Below, piece after piece: positions 36,757 through 46,634 of a stretch of DNA of 64,000 nt. The first letter of the stretch is position 1; every line of letters begins with the position of its first letter. Under the pieces are notes generated by a model. The model was given only the letters and a program-made list of their open reading frames with translations. It did no database searches and was not told the DNA's origin. A program made the position numbers and the translations under genes. Source of the DNA: Flavobacterium sp. J49 (GTDB taxonomy: Bacteria > Bacteroidota > Bacteroidia > Flavobacteriales > Flavobacteriaceae); NCBI RefSeq assembly GCF_011742145.1, contig NZ_JAAQQU010000099.1, positions 124,001 through 188,000 of the forward strand, in the 5' to 3' direction.

Positions 36757-37137
36757 ATGAAAACACTTAAAGTAATGCTAGCGCTTGTTTTAGTTTTGAC
36801 TTTCAGCAGCTCTCATGCTCAGAATACTAAAGCCGAAAAAGAAAATCTACCTATAGATAAGAAAACCAATTGCTATATCCGATATTACTATTTCCCCAAC
36901 CTACAAGCCTATTTCGACAATCTTGAGATGGTATATTACTACAAGGAAAACGGCGTTTGGAAAACAGCACCCGAATTACCAAAAAATTATGGAGGTTATT
37001 CTCTATACAACAAAGCCAGAGTAACCATCACCGATTATGATGATGATCAGCCATACAATTTGTTACAAATCCACAAAAAATTGTACCCTTACAATTCCAA
37101 AGGACGCTTTATCAATCAAACAGCATCATCTGAATAG
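36757..37137 (+). CDS. Secreted Tyr-rich small protein (paralogue of 36059)
   Basis: 126 aa. Signal peptide to about residue 21 (ending SSHAQ). The mature domain matches the neighbour: YYYFPNLQAYFD / YYYLPDIEVYYD, GVWKTAPELPKNYGGYSLY / GRWHRSAALPAYYRGYDLY, and ITDYDDDQPY / LTDYKGNRPY. The tail is short and not glycine-rich. It is more acidic than the neighbour. Two diverged tandem copies suggest duplication followed by specialisation. Confidence 0.75.
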   Translation: MKTLKVMLALVLVLTFSSSHAQNTKAEKENLPIDKKTNCYIRYYYFPNLQAYFDNLEMVYYYKENGVWKTAPELPKNYGGYSLYNKARVTITDYDDDQPYNLLQIHKKLYPYNSKGRFINQTASSE

Positions 37138-37200
37138 CAGCTCATTTCTTTACATTTGTTAAAAACTAATTAAATAAAACGCTGCTTTTTATTTAATGTT

Positions 37201-37208
37201 TATATTTG
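37201..37208 (+). promoter_or_regulatory. -7 element (TATATTTG) for the PIG-L gene
   Basis: Perfect TAnnTTTG 26 bases before the ATG at 37235; a second match, TACATTTG, at 37151-37158. No -33 TTG at the expected place for the nearer box. Confidence 0.4.
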
Positions 37209-37234
37209 AAGCTATTGCTATTAAAGTCATACCA

Positions 37235-39736
37235 ATGCAAAAGCTTTACTCTCTATCTACTATTTTTTTATTCCTTTTAACACAGTTTATTTGGGCACAA
37301 CAACCCGCCAAGCCCAATGCTGTAGAAATTTACAATCAAATTCAAAAACTGAATTTTCTGGGCTCTGTGCTTTACATAGCCGCACATCCTGATGATGAAA
37401 ACACCCGTTTGATTTCGTATTTGTCTAATGATAAAAAAGCCAGAACCGGCTATTTATCGTTAACTCGTGGTGATGGCGGTCAAAATCTTATTGGTCCCGA
37501 ACTAAGAGAATTATTGGGCGTTATCAGAACACAGGAATTGATTGAAGCTCGAAAAATTGATGGCGGAAAACAATTCTTCACCAGAGCCAATGATTTTGGT
37601 TTTTCTAAAAACCCCGACGAAACCTTAAAAATATGGAATAAAGACCAAGTTTTAAGCGATGTGATTTGGGCCATTCGTAAATTCCAACCCGATGTTATTA
37701 TCAATCGATTTGACCATCGTTCACCGGGTACCACACACGGACATCATACCTCTTCAGCCATGCTCAGTATAGAGGCATTTGATTTGGTTAATGATGCCAA
37801 TCAATATCCTGAACAATTACAATATGTTTCAACTTGGCAACCCAAAAGACTGTTTTTCAATACTTCTTGGTGGTTTTACGGAAGTCGGGAAAAATTTGAA
37901 GCCGCCGACAAAACCAATTTAATTAATCTTAAAATCGGCACTTATTACCAATCGATAGGCAAATCCAATCAAGAAATTGCTGCTTTGAGTCGCAGTCGCC
38001 ATCAATCGCAAGGTTTTGGTTCCACCGGAAGCCGTGGTGAAGAAGACGAATATTTAGAATTTCTTAAAGGAGAAATGCCTAAAGACAAAACCAATTTATT
38101 CGAAGGAATCGATACCACATGGAATCGCGTAAAAGGCGGAAAGGAAATTGGCGATATATTAACTGCTGTGGAGAAAAACTTCGACTTTAAAAATCCTTCG
38201 GCCAGCATTCCTGAATTGGTGAAATCTTTTGCTTTGATTGAAGCATTAGAAGACAAGCATTGGAAAACCATCAAGTCAGAAGAAATTAAAGAAATCATAG
38301 CCGCTTGCGCCGGTTTATATTTAGAAGCCGTAGCCGATGCGCAGGAAGTAACCCCGGGAAGTCCATTAAAAATTAAAATTGAAGCCATCAACCGCAGCAA
38401 TATAGCCATCAACTTAGAAGGTATTGGAACAGTACCGGTTTATGCAGCTGACCAAAAAGACAATATTCCTTTAAAAAATAACATTCCTTATACTGTAACT
38501 AATACTTTGCAACTGCCAAATGATTTTGAGTATACCAATGCGTATTGGTTAAACGAAAAAGGAACTGTTGGAATGTATCTAGTAGACAATCAAGAAAATA
38601 TTGGCATTCCCGATGTATTGCGCCGAGTGAAAGTTGGTTTTTGGATTGGAATTAACAATGTGACGATTCCTTTCGAACGCAATGTGGTTTACAAATACAA
38701 TGATGATGTTAAAGGTGAAGTGTACCAACCTCTGGATATTGTTCCGGCAGCAACATCTTCAATTGCTGAGAAAGTTTACATCTTTAATAATGACCGAAGC
38801 AAAACGATTACAGTAAAAGTTAAAGCAGGAAAAGACAATGTTTCAGGCCATGTTAAATTAGCGATTCCTCAGGATTGGGGAGTATCACCGGCAGAAGTTC
38901 CGTTTACTATTGACAAAAAAGGACAGGAAATACTGGCCATATTCTCCGTTTCTCCCTCAAAAGAAGCGAGTGAAATCAACATTAAAAGTATCGTTACCGT
39001 TGACGGCCAAACTTTCGACAAAGAAAAAATCGACATCAACTATGCTCATATTTATAAGCAAATGGTTTTGAAACCGGCTGAAGCGAGAGGAATTCGTTTA
39101 AAAATAAAAACGAAAAACGAAAAAATCGCTTATATCATGGGTGCCGGAGATGAAATACCAAAGAGTTTGGCCCAAATGGGTTACGAAGTGACCATTTTAA
39201 AACCCGAAGAAATCGCTGCTGAAAAACTGACTGAATTCGACGTGGTTATGACCGGAATCAGAGCTTATAATGTGGTGAATGCTTTGGCTTACAAGCAAAA
39301 AATATTATTAGACTTTGTACAGAATGGCAAAACTATGATTGTACAATACAATACTTTGGACGATTTAGTAACCAAAGAAATGGCCCCTTTTACTTTGAAA
39401 TTGTCCCGAGACCGAGTAACCGAAGAAGATGCCGAAGTACGCTTTTTAGCGCCAAACCATCAAGTTCTAAATTACCCTAACAAAATTACCTCCGAAGATT
39501 TCAAAGGCTGGAAACAAGAGCAAGGCTTGTATTATCCTAGTGAATGGGATCCCAACTTCACTCCTATCCTTTCGGCTAACGATAAAGGCGAAAAACCTAA
39601 AAACGGTGCTTTATTGGTTGCCAAATACGGCAAAGGAAATTACATCTATACCGGACTGAGTTTCTTCAGAGAATTGCCCGAAGGCGTTCCAGGAGCGTTC
39701 AGACTTTTGGCAAACTTATTAGCAATTGGAAAATAA
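37235..39736 (+). CDS. PIG-L family deacetylase, large secreted form
   Basis: 833 aa from the ATG at 37235, which opens a signal peptide ending IWAQ. The N-terminal LmbE/PIG-L domain (about 30-320) has the zinc motif HPDD at 51-54 and the downstream HGHH at 168-171. Next come beta-sandwich domains, and the C-terminal part (about 625-833) is a Rossmann-like domain (MGAGDEIPKSLAQMGYEV). The family deacetylates N-acetylglucosamine conjugates. It precedes a 35-aa peptide and a sodium:solute symporter with almost no gap, so the product may be a sugar or glycoside imported by that carrier. Confidence 0.87.
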   Translation: MQKLYSLSTIFLFLLTQFIWAQQPAKPNAVEIYNQIQKLNFLGSVLYIAAHPDDENTRLISYLSNDKKARTGYLSLTRGDGGQNLIGPELRELLGVIRTQELIEARKIDGGKQFFTRANDFGFSKNPDETLKIWNKDQVLSDVIWAIRKFQPDVIINRFDHRSPGTTHGHHTSSAMLSIEAFDLVNDANQYPEQLQYVSTWQPKRLFFNTSWWFYGSREKFEAADKTNLINLKIGTYYQSIGKSNQEIAALSRSRHQSQGFGSTGSRGEEDEYLEFLKGEMPKDKTNLFEGIDTTWNRVKGGKEIGDILTAVEKNFDFKNPSASIPELVKSFALIEALEDKHWKTIKSEEIKEIIAACAGLYLEAVADAQEVTPGSPLKIKIEAINRSNIAINLEGIGTVPVYAADQKDNIPLKNNIPYTVTNTLQLPNDFEYTNAYWLNEKGTVGMYLVDNQENIGIPDVLRRVKVGFWIGINNVTIPFERNVVYKYNDDVKGEVYQPLDIVPAATSSIAEKVYIFNNDRSKTITVKVKAGKDNVSGHVKLAIPQDWGVSPAEVPFTIDKKGQEILAIFSVSPSKEASEINIKSIVTVDGQTFDKEKIDINYAHIYKQMVLKPAEARGIRLKIKTKNEKIAYIMGAGDEIPKSLAQMGYEVTILKPEEIAAEKLTEFDVVMTGIRAYNVVNALAYKQKILLDFVQNGKTMIVQYNTLDDLVTKEMAPFTLKLSRDRVTEEDAEVRFLAPNHQVLNYPNKITSEDFKGWKQEQGLYYPSEWDPNFTPILSANDKGEKPKNGALLVAKYGKGNYIYTGLSFFRELPEGVPGAFRLLANLLAIGK

Positions 39737-39737
39737 A

Positions 39738-39845
39738 ATGGAACAGGAAAAAAAATCAGTTTGGAAGAATAGCTATACTTGGGTTTTGGTCGCCAATGCC
39801 ATTTATATAATCATCTTCTTTTTACTAATGCAATTATTCTTCTGA
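39738..39845 (+). CDS. 35-aa single-helix membrane peptide, likely symporter partner
   Basis: ATG at 39738 to TGA at 39843-39845, fitted exactly between the PIG-L stop (39736) and the symporter start (39847). A charged amphipathic start (MEQEKKSVWKNS) is followed by one hydrophobic helix (YTWVLVANAIYIIIFFLLMQLFF). The position and composition recall the small subunits that accompany some sodium:solute symporters; the homology is not testable by eye. It is too short for routine gene calling. Confidence 0.7.
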   Translation: MEQEKKSVWKNSYTWVLVANAIYIIIFFLLMQLFF

Positions 39846-39846
39846 T

Positions 39847-41568
39847 ATGCAACAACTCGACTGGATCGTTTTATCGGTTACGCTACTTTTTATAGTTTCT
39901 TATGGCGTTTATAAAACCAAGGGAAGTGCCAATGTAGAAGAATACATTTTGGGCAACAAAGAAACGCCTTGGTGGACGGTTGGTTTGTCAGTAATGGCAA
40001 CCCAAGCCAGCGCTATTACTTTCCTCTCTACGCCGGGTCAGGCCTATCATGACGGAATGGGGTTTGTACAGTTTTATTTTGGTTTACCTATTGCCATGGT
40101 GGTCATTTCGATGACTTTTATCCCTATTTACCACCGACTGAAAGTTTTTACTGCCTACGAATACTTAGAACAGCGTTTCGATTTAAAAACCCGTTCTTTT
40201 ACAGCGATTTTATTTTTAATCCAACGCGGACTAGGAACCGGTTTGACCATTTATGCACCGGCGATTATTCTATCTTCAATCTTGGGTTGGAATTTGACTT
40301 TGCTCAACATTATCATCGGAATCTTAGTGATCATCTACACCTTTGCCGGTGGTACCAAAGCCGTAAACGTTACCCAAAAGCAACAGATGTTTATTATCAT
40401 GAGCGGAATGTTTATTACGTTCTTCCTCATTCTTCATTTGTTGCCCAATGACATGACATTCTCCAATGCCATGCATATTGCAGGTGCCAATGACAAAATG
40501 AACATACTCGATTTTTCTGTGGATCCCGAAAACCGTTACACCTTTTGGAGCGGCATCACCGGAGGTTTTTTCTTGATGCTGTCTTACTTTGGTACTGACC
40601 AATCACAAGTGGGACGCTATTTATCCGGGAAATCAGATCGAGAAAGTCAAATGGGTTTAATCATGAACGGTTTTTTGAAAGTACCGATGCAGTTCTTTAT
40701 TTTATTGACCGGTGTCATGGTTTTCGTGTTTTTCCAATTCAATCCCGTGCCATTGCATTTCAACCCTGTAAATAAAACTGCCGTTGAAAAATCTGTTTAT
40801 GCCAAGGAATACCAATCGCTCGAAAAACAGTTGACCCAACTCTCTGAAGAGAAAAAAGAATTCAACTTATTGTACATTGATCATTTGAATCAGAATTACG
40901 ACAATCCTATACTCCGTCAAAAACTGATTTCTCTATCTGGTAAAGAAAAAGACTTGCATGACCAAGCCAAAGAAATCATCGCCAAAGTCGACAGCAAAGC
41001 TGAAACCAACGACAAAGATTATGTGTTCATCTATTTTATTTTAAACTACTTGCCTTCGGGTTTGATTGGGCTTTTGTTGGCAGTAATTCTGTCGGCAGCC
41101 ATGTCGTCTTCGGCTTCGGGATTAACGGCTTTGGCTTCTACCACGGCCATTGATATTTACAAACGAAACATCAAAGGAGAAAAATCCGAAAAACATTTTG
41201 TGAATGCCACCAAGTATTTTACTTTACTTTGGGGAGTGATTGCCATTTTATTTGCCTGTGTAGGAACACTTTTTGAGAATTTAATTCAGTTGGTAAACAT
41301 CGTTGGCTCTATATTCTACGGTACTGTTTTGGGCGTTTTCTTGGTTGGATTCTATATCAAATATGTCAAGGCCAATGCCATTTTCTACAGCGCAGTCATC
41401 AGCCAAACCACTATATTCTTTATCTATTATTACGCCATACATATCTATCCTAACGGACAAGAAAAATTAGGGTATTTGTGGTTGAATTTCATTGGAGCAT
41501 CATTAACCGTTGTGCTATCAATACTAATGCAATTAGGCGCAAAAGGTAAACAAAAAGTATTATCATAA
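39847..41568 (+). CDS. Sodium:solute symporter (SSS/NIS family)
   Basis: 573 aa. Family pattern from the N-terminus: LDWIVLSVTLLFIVSYGVY, then WWTVGLSVMATQASAITFLSTPGQAY, and about 13 membrane helices. The loop at about 310-385 (EYQSLEKQLTQLSEEKKEF) is charged and helical and longer than in typical members. Substrate unknown; the linked PIG-L enzyme hints at an amino sugar or its glycoside. Ends in a strong terminator. Confidence 0.9.
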   Translation: MQQLDWIVLSVTLLFIVSYGVYKTKGSANVEEYILGNKETPWWTVGLSVMATQASAITFLSTPGQAYHDGMGFVQFYFGLPIAMVVISMTFIPIYHRLKVFTAYEYLEQRFDLKTRSFTAILFLIQRGLGTGLTIYAPAIILSSILGWNLTLLNIIIGILVIIYTFAGGTKAVNVTQKQQMFIIMSGMFITFFLILHLLPNDMTFSNAMHIAGANDKMNILDFSVDPENRYTFWSGITGGFFLMLSYFGTDQSQVGRYLSGKSDRESQMGLIMNGFLKVPMQFFILLTGVMVFVFFQFNPVPLHFNPVNKTAVEKSVYAKEYQSLEKQLTQLSEEKKEFNLLYIDHLNQNYDNPILRQKLISLSGKEKDLHDQAKEIIAKVDSKAETNDKDYVFIYFILNYLPSGLIGLLLAVILSAAMSSSASGLTALASTTAIDIYKRNIKGEKSEKHFVNATKYFTLLWGVIAILFACVGTLFENLIQLVNIVGSIFYGTVLGVFLVGFYIKYVKANAIFYSAVISQTTIFFIYYYAIHIYPNGQEKLGYLWLNFIGASLTVVLSILMQLGAKGKQKVLS

Positions 41569-41572
41569 AAAA

Positions 41573-41605
41573 AAACCACAAACTCCAGTAAGGAATTTGT
41601 GGTTT
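41573..41605. terminator. Bidirectional intrinsic terminator
   Basis: AAACCACAAA / TTTGTGGTTT 10-bp perfect stem with an inner TCC/GGA pairing, A- and T-rich flanks, between convergent stops at 41568 and 41625. Confidence 0.88.
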
Positions 41606-41624
41606 GTTATTTGGATAGGGTAAA

Positions 41625-42479
41625 CTATTTTTTACTCCATTCTCTGATGCTGTCATTATTCATTTTAACGTAGTCACCATTGTTGGCTTTTTCAGCTCCT
41701 GCTAATGATAATCTAGCGGTTTCAATTGCTCCCGATTTATTGCCCATTTTAGCTTGGATTAAAGACTTTAATCTTAAGTGCCAAAAAGGAGCGTCTTCAC
41801 CGGCTTTTGCCATACTTACCGCTTTGTTTACATATTCTAAAGCCTTGTTCAAATCACCTTCTGATTGGTATAAATACTGTGCTGAAGAAAAATAATCTCC
41901 AGCGGTTGGACCGGCTAATACTTTATTAATACTGGCCATCGCTGCTTTTTGTGTCGGTACTTCAAATTTAATAGAGGCCATTGTTTTCTCCCATGAAATG
42001 TCAAGCGTTGCGCTGTCATTAGTTAGGTTATTAATAGCAATAGTAAAAGTCTCTACATTATTTCCCAAAGAAATTGGATCAACGTTTGTTTTGTAAGCTA
42101 CTTTGTTTTCATCCCAATTTTCAGGTGTTCCCCAATTTTCTGTATCGGTATAAAAAATAATTTCCCACATGTCTGCTTTTGGCGTGGTGAAAATAGCGTA
42201 TTTCCCTTTCTTTAATGTAGTGCCTTTAATTACAACATCTTCACTAAACGTAATCATCGAATTCTGATTAGCTCCGGTTCTCCATAATTTACCAAATGGC
42301 ACTAAATCACCAAAAACAGGTCTGCCTTTAGCACTCGGACGAGAATATTCAATGGTAACATCCGTTAATCCAACTACTTGATTTAAAGTTGATTTCGGAC
42401 TAGGCGCAGGTGTTTTGACTTGAGCTTCAATCGTAAAATTGGCAATAATCATAGCCAATACAAAAATAATTTTTCTCAT
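41625..42479 (-). CDS. DUF2911 secreted protein
   Basis: 284 aa. Signal peptide (MRKIIFVLAMIIANFTIEAQ), then the DUF2911 domain with the diagnostic YSRPSAKGRPVFG, LVPFGKLWRTGANQ, and the C-terminal tetratricopeptide-like helices (about 190-284). Secreted or periplasmic; function not established. Confidence 0.9.
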   Translation of the reverse strand: MRKIIFVLAMIIANFTIEAQVKTPAPSPKSTLNQVVGLTDVTIEYSRPSAKGRPVFGDLVPFGKLWRTGANQNSMITFSEDVVIKGTTLKKGKYAIFTTPKADMWEIIFYTDTENWGTPENWDENKVAYKTNVDPISLGNNVETFTIAINNLTNDSATLDISWEKTMASIKFEVPTQKAAMASINKVLAGPTAGDYFSSAQYLYQSEGDLNKALEYVNKAVSMAKAGEDAPFWHLRLKSLIQAKMGNKSGAIETARLSLAGAEKANNGDYVKMNNDSIREWSKK

Positions 42480-42499
42480 AATGTTGATTTTAGTTTGCT

Positions 42500-42507
42500 C
42501 AAAATTA
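42500..42507 (-). promoter_or_regulatory. -7 element (TAATTTTG) for the DUF2911 gene
   Basis: Perfect TAnnTTTG on the minus strand 20 bases before the start; TTG at 42524-42526 gives a 16-bp spacer, shorter than usual. Confidence 0.4.
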
Positions 42508-42614
42508 CAAATTGTTAGGCTTTCAAATGTTAATATAAACTTAAATGAAAATATTATTGTTTAATCTTTTTGCTTATATATTAAACAAATTTGTACTTTT
42601 ACAATAAAATTGAA

Positions 42615-43085
42615 ATGAAACTTTATACATTGCACACCAAACAAAAGCTGCCAATCACCATTGAACAGGCTTGGGCTTTCTTCTCAGATCCAAAAAATTT
42701 GAAGACCATAACACCTGATTACATGGGATTTAAAACCCTTTCAGGAGATGATCGACCTATGTTTGCCGGACAAATCATTCAATACATTGTAACTCCTGTT
42801 TTGGGAATTCCGATGAAATGGGTAACGGAAATTACCCATGTAATTGACCGAGAATATTTTGTGGATGAGCAACGTTTTGGCCCGTATGCGCTTTGGCACC
42901 ACAAACACTTTCTAAAAGAAATTCCGGGTGGTGTAGAAATGGAAGACATTGTAGATTACAAAGTTCCTATGGGCATTTTGGGGCAAATGGTGCATCCGTT
43001 TTTAGTAAAACCCAAACTGAAAGAAATATTTGATTACCGCAGGCAAAAATTAATTGACCTTTTTGGAGAATTTAAAGAAGCATAA
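42615..43085 (+). CDS. SRPBCC-fold ligand-binding protein
   Basis: 156 aa from the ATG at 42615; the frame is open to an upstream TTG but that start is less likely. START-like fold: TIEQAWAFFSDPKNLKTITP, MGF...PVLGIPMKWVTEI and a C-terminal helix YRRQKLIDLFGEF. First gene of a four-gene cluster with SDR, photolyase and cryptochrome, only 1 bp before the SDR gene. Members of this subgroup often sit beside photolyases in Flavobacteria; ligand unknown. Confidence 0.83.
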   Translation: MKLYTLHTKQKLPITIEQAWAFFSDPKNLKTITPDYMGFKTLSGDDRPMFAGQIIQYIVTPVLGIPMKWVTEITHVIDREYFVDEQRFGPYALWHHKHFLKEIPGGVEMEDIVDYKVPMGILGQMVHPFLVKPKLKEIFDYRRQKLIDLFGEFKEA

Positions 43086-43086
43086 T

Positions 43087-43785
43087 ATGAAAAATATACT
43101 ACTAATAGGCGGCTCTTATGGTATTGGTTTGGCCATAGCCAAAGAACTGCAATTCGAAAATAAAGTATTTATTGCCTCAAGAACACATGAAACCATTGCT
43201 GATATGAATGTGACTCACATTCTGTTTGATGCCACTACTGATACTTTAGACACTTCCAAGTTACCTGAGGTAATTCACGGCTTGGTTTATTGTCCGGGAA
43301 GCATTAACCTGCGACCTTTTCGCGGTTTGAAACCTGAGTCTTTTGAAAGCGATTTACAAATCAATTTTATCAGTTTGGTCAAAGTGATACAGTCTGTTTT
43401 ACCCAATTTAACTGCTTCAGAACAATCGAGTATTGTTTTATTCAGCTCAGTAGCCGCAAGTATGGGCATGCCTTTTCATACCAGTGTGGCTGCCGCCAAA
43501 GGCGCTATTGAAGGTTTTGCCAAAGCTTTAGCGGCCGAATATGCCCCGAAAATCAGAGTCAATGTCATTGCTCCATCTTTAACCGATACGCCATTGGCCG
43601 TGAAGTTTTTGAACAATGACGAAAAAAGAGAAAAATCAGCACAACGACATCCACTGAAACGCGTTGGTACTTCAGAAGATATGGCACAAATGGCCGGGTT
43701 TCTGTTAGGCGACAAAAGCAGTTGGATATCCGGACAAATATTCCATGTAGATGGCGGAATGTCTACTTTATTGGTGAATGCCTAA
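43087..43785 (+). CDS. SDR-family protein lacking the catalytic tyrosine
   Basis: 232 aa from the ATG at 43087. NAD(P) motif GGSYGIGLAIA, central Rossmann strands, Ser in LFSSVAAS and Lys in VAAAKGA are present. In the YxxxK motif the tyrosine position holds Val (TSVAAAK). The usual SDR reaction chemistry is therefore doubtful, and it may be a pseudo-enzyme or a nucleotide sensor. C-terminal GQIFHVDGG is typical. Follows the SRPBCC gene by 1 bp and precedes the photolyase by 9 bp. Confidence 0.85.
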   Translation: MKNILLIGGSYGIGLAIAKELQFENKVFIASRTHETIADMNVTHILFDATTDTLDTSKLPEVIHGLVYCPGSINLRPFRGLKPESFESDLQINFISLVKVIQSVLPNLTASEQSSIVLFSSVAASMGMPFHTSVAAAKGAIEGFAKALAAEYAPKIRVNVIAPSLTDTPLAVKFLNNDEKREKSAQRHPLKRVGTSEDMAQMAGFLLGDKSSWISGQIFHVDGGMSTLLVNA

Positions 43786-43794
43786 ATTTATACT

Positions 43795-45081
43795 ATGAAC
43801 ATCTTTTGGTTTAGACGCGATTTGCGATTAGAGGACAATGCCGGACTCTTTCACGCTTTAAAAAGTGGTGAGGAGGTATTGCCTATTTTTATTTTTGATG
43901 AAAATATACTTTCGCAGTTACCGGAAGATGATGCTCGGGTGACTTTCATTCACCAACAATTGACCAAAATTCAACATCAACTCAAAAAATTAGGTAAATC
44001 TTTGGCTGTTTTTTACGGTGATCCGTTTGAAGTCTATAACAAAATACTCACTGAAAACGAAATTAAAACCGTTTACACCAACCACGATTATGAACCCTAC
44101 GCACGCAAACGCGACTTGGAATTGTACCATTTGTTCAAGGAATACAAGATCGAATTTAAAACCAGCAAAGACCAAGTAATATTTGAAAAAAGCGAAGTGG
44201 TCAAAGAAGACGGAACGCCTTATGTGGTTTATACTCCTTATTCTAATAAGTGGAAAGAACACTTTAAGAAGACACGGTTAGTACATTACAATTCAGAAGA
44301 TTATTTAGAAAAAATAGCCCTTCACTCCTATCCGTTTTTAAGTTTGGCAGCCATAGGTTTTGTTGAGTCCACTATCCAAGTTACACCTTATGACATTTCA
44401 GACAATCTGATTGATAACTACGAAGCCACACGTAATTTTCCGGCGATGAATAAGACTTCATATCTTGGCATCTATCTTCGTTTTGGCGCGGTTTCTATCC
44501 GAAAAATGGTGAGCAAAGCTTTAGAAAGTAAAAACGAAACTTTTCTTAAGGAACTCATTTGGCGCGAGTTTTTTATGCAAATCCTTTGGCATTTTCCGCA
44601 TACGGTAAACCAAAGTTTTAAAGCCAAATATGATGGAATACAATGGGACAATAACGAAGTTTTGTTCCGGAAATGGTGCGAGGGCAAAACCGGTTATCCT
44701 TTTGTTGATGCCGGCATGCGAGAATTAAATACCACTGGCCACATGCACAACCGGGTGCGCATGATAGTCGCCAGTTTTTTATGCAAACATTTGTTAATCG
44801 ATTGGCGTTGGGGTGAAACTTATTTTGCTCAAAAACTATTAGACTACGAACAAGCCAGCAATGTGGGCAATTGGCAATGGGCTGCCGGAAGCGGTGTAGA
44901 TGCGGCGCCTTATTTCAGAATATTTAACCCAACAGAGCAAATCAAGAAGTTTGACAAAGACTTAGCTTATATTAAAAAGTGGATTCCTGAGTTAAATTCA
45001 TTAGACTATCCCCAACCGATTGTAGATCATAAAGAAGCCCGAGAAAAATGTCTAACTGTATATAAACAAGCCGTAGGCTAA
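43795..45081 (+). CDS. phrB: Class I CPD photolyase
   Basis: 428 aa. N-terminal antenna domain ([15 protein letters not shown]), then the FAD-binding domain with [27 protein letters not shown], and the conserved [17 protein letters not shown]. These match class I cyclobutane-pyrimidine-dimer photolyases, which repair UV damage using blue light. The electron-transfer tryptophan in NWQWAAG is visible. The stop codon overlaps the next start by one base. Confidence 0.92.
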   Translation: MNIFWFRRDLRLEDNAGLFHALKSGEEVLPIFIFDENILSQLPEDDARVTFIHQQLTKIQHQLKKLGKSLAVFYGDPFEVYNKILTENEIKTVYTNHDYEPYARKRDLELYHLFKEYKIEFKTSKDQVIFEKSEVVKEDGTPYVVYTPYSNKWKEHFKKTRLVHYNSEDYLEKIALHSYPFLSLAAIGFVESTIQVTPYDISDNLIDNYEATRNFPAMNKTSYLGIYLRFGAVSIRKMVSKALESKNETFLKELIWREFFMQILWHFPHTVNQSFKAKYDGIQWDNNEVLFRKWCEGKTGYPFVDAGMRELNTTGHMHNRVRMIVASFLCKHLLIDWRWGETYFAQKLLDYEQASNVGNWQWAAGSGVDAAPYFRIFNPTEQIKKFDKDLAYIKKWIPELNSLDYPQPIVDHKEAREKCLTVYKQAVG

Positions 45082-46547
45082 TGAACATTGTATGGTTTAA
45101 AAGAGATTTTCGATTGCACGATAACGAGGCGCTGTACCGAGCTTTACAGTCTTCGGGCAAAGTGTTGTTGCTTTACATATTCGAACCGTCATTACGCAAC
45201 GATATCCATTACAGCCAAAGGCATTTTGATTTTATCAAACAATCTTTAGAAGAACTCCAAAAAGAACTGCTTCCCTTTCACACCCAAATTTTGATTGTTG
45301 AAGAAGAAGCTACTGCTGTTTTCAAGAAGCTCATCAACATGATTCCCATAAGCGGAATTTATTCTCACCAAGAAACCGGAATCAAACGCACCTTTGATCG
45401 GGATTTGGATGTTGCCGAATTGTTCAGAGAACACGGAATACCATGGTACGAATATGTTACCAATGGTGTTATTCGCGGACTCCAAAATCGTAAAAACTGG
45501 AAAGAAGATTGGTATGATTTGATGGCCAAACCTGTTTTTCGTTTTGAAGCCGACAGTCGAAGTTTTATCAAATACCGCGAACTGGAAGAGATTGAGAAAT
45601 ATTTTTCGGTGCCGAGTCTAAAAACAAATCCAAACACACCGTTCCAAAAAGGAGGAACAACTACCGGACTTCGTTACCTCAATTCATTTTTACAAGACAG
45701 AGTTGAAAATTACAGTCGGCACATTTCTAAACCGGAATCGGCTCGAAAAGGTTGCAGCCGACTTTCTCCTTACATTGCTTGGGGAAATCTTTCTATTCGA
45801 CAAGTGTATCAAGCGGCGATGCAAAGAGCACAAAGCGGAAAGTACAAACGTCAGATTGCCAATTTTGCATCACGTCTACGTTGGCAAGCCCACTTCATTC
45901 AAAAATTTGAAATGGAATGCGAGATGGAATTTGTAGCCGTAAACAAAGGTTATCGAAATCTTCACCAAACGGTAAAACCGGTTTGGCACCAAGCCTGGAC
46001 AGAAGGCAAAACCGGTGTCCCTATCGTAGATGCATGTATGCGATGCCTCAACACTACCGGTTATTTAAATTTCCGAATGCGGGCTTTGGTGGTGTCGTTT
46101 TACACCCACCATTTGTTTCAGCCTTGGCAAAATTGCAGTCCGCATTTGGCCCAACAGTTCCTGGATTTTGAACCCGGAATTCATTATCCGCAGATACAAA
46201 TGCAAGCCGGGGTTACAGGAATCAATACTTTACGCGTTTACAATCCGGTAAAAAATTCATTGGAACATGATGAAGAAGGAACATTTATCAAAAAATGGGT
46301 ACCCGAATTGACGTCTTTACCGATTCCATTTGTGCATGAACCTTGGAAACTGACTCCTATCGAACAAGTCTTTCACCAATTTACGCCGGGTCTTGATTAT
46401 CCGCTACCACTTGTTAACTTAGAAGAAGCCCGTAAAAAGTCGTCCGATTTCTTTTGGGGCATGCGCAAAAAGGAAGAAGTAAAGCGCGACAGCAAACGCG
46501 TTTTGGAAAAACACACACTACAAGAGAGGACAAATCAAAGCACCTGA
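45081..46547 (+). CDS. Cryptochrome/photolyase-family protein, divergent
   Basis: 488 aa. Antenna domain ([15 protein letters not shown]) and FAD-binding domain ([43 protein letters not shown]) are present. The segment equivalent to the partner's NWQW is replaced by [10 protein letters not shown], so the usual Trp and the canonical flavin-contact Asn are missing. Cys residues in VDACMRCLN are noteworthy. It is a distinct subfamily from the CPD photolyase upstream; signalling or repair of another lesion are both possible. Basic, Lys-rich C-terminal tail of about 40 residues. Confidence 0.88.
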   Translation: MNIVWFKRDFRLHDNEALYRALQSSGKVLLLYIFEPSLRNDIHYSQRHFDFIKQSLEELQKELLPFHTQILIVEEEATAVFKKLINMIPISGIYSHQETGIKRTFDRDLDVAELFREHGIPWYEYVTNGVIRGLQNRKNWKEDWYDLMAKPVFRFEADSRSFIKYRELEEIEKYFSVPSLKTNPNTPFQKGGTTTGLRYLNSFLQDRVENYSRHISKPESARKGCSRLSPYIAWGNLSIRQVYQAAMQRAQSGKYKRQIANFASRLRWQAHFIQKFEMECEMEFVAVNKGYRNLHQTVKPVWHQAWTEGKTGVPIVDACMRCLNTTGYLNFRMRALVVSFYTHHLFQPWQNCSPHLAQQFLDFEPGIHYPQIQMQAGVTGINTLRVYNPVKNSLEHDEEGTFIKKWVPELTSLPIPFVHEPWKLTPIEQVFHQFTPGLDYPLPLVNLEEARKKSSDFFWGMRKKEEVKRDSKRVLEKHTLQERTNQST

Positions 46548-46634
46548 TTAAGTCGGACAAACCAAATTGATTGAAAATTAATAGTTTAACCGGGATTTAA
46601 TCACTACCTTTCCCAATAACTTAAAATTAGTTTT

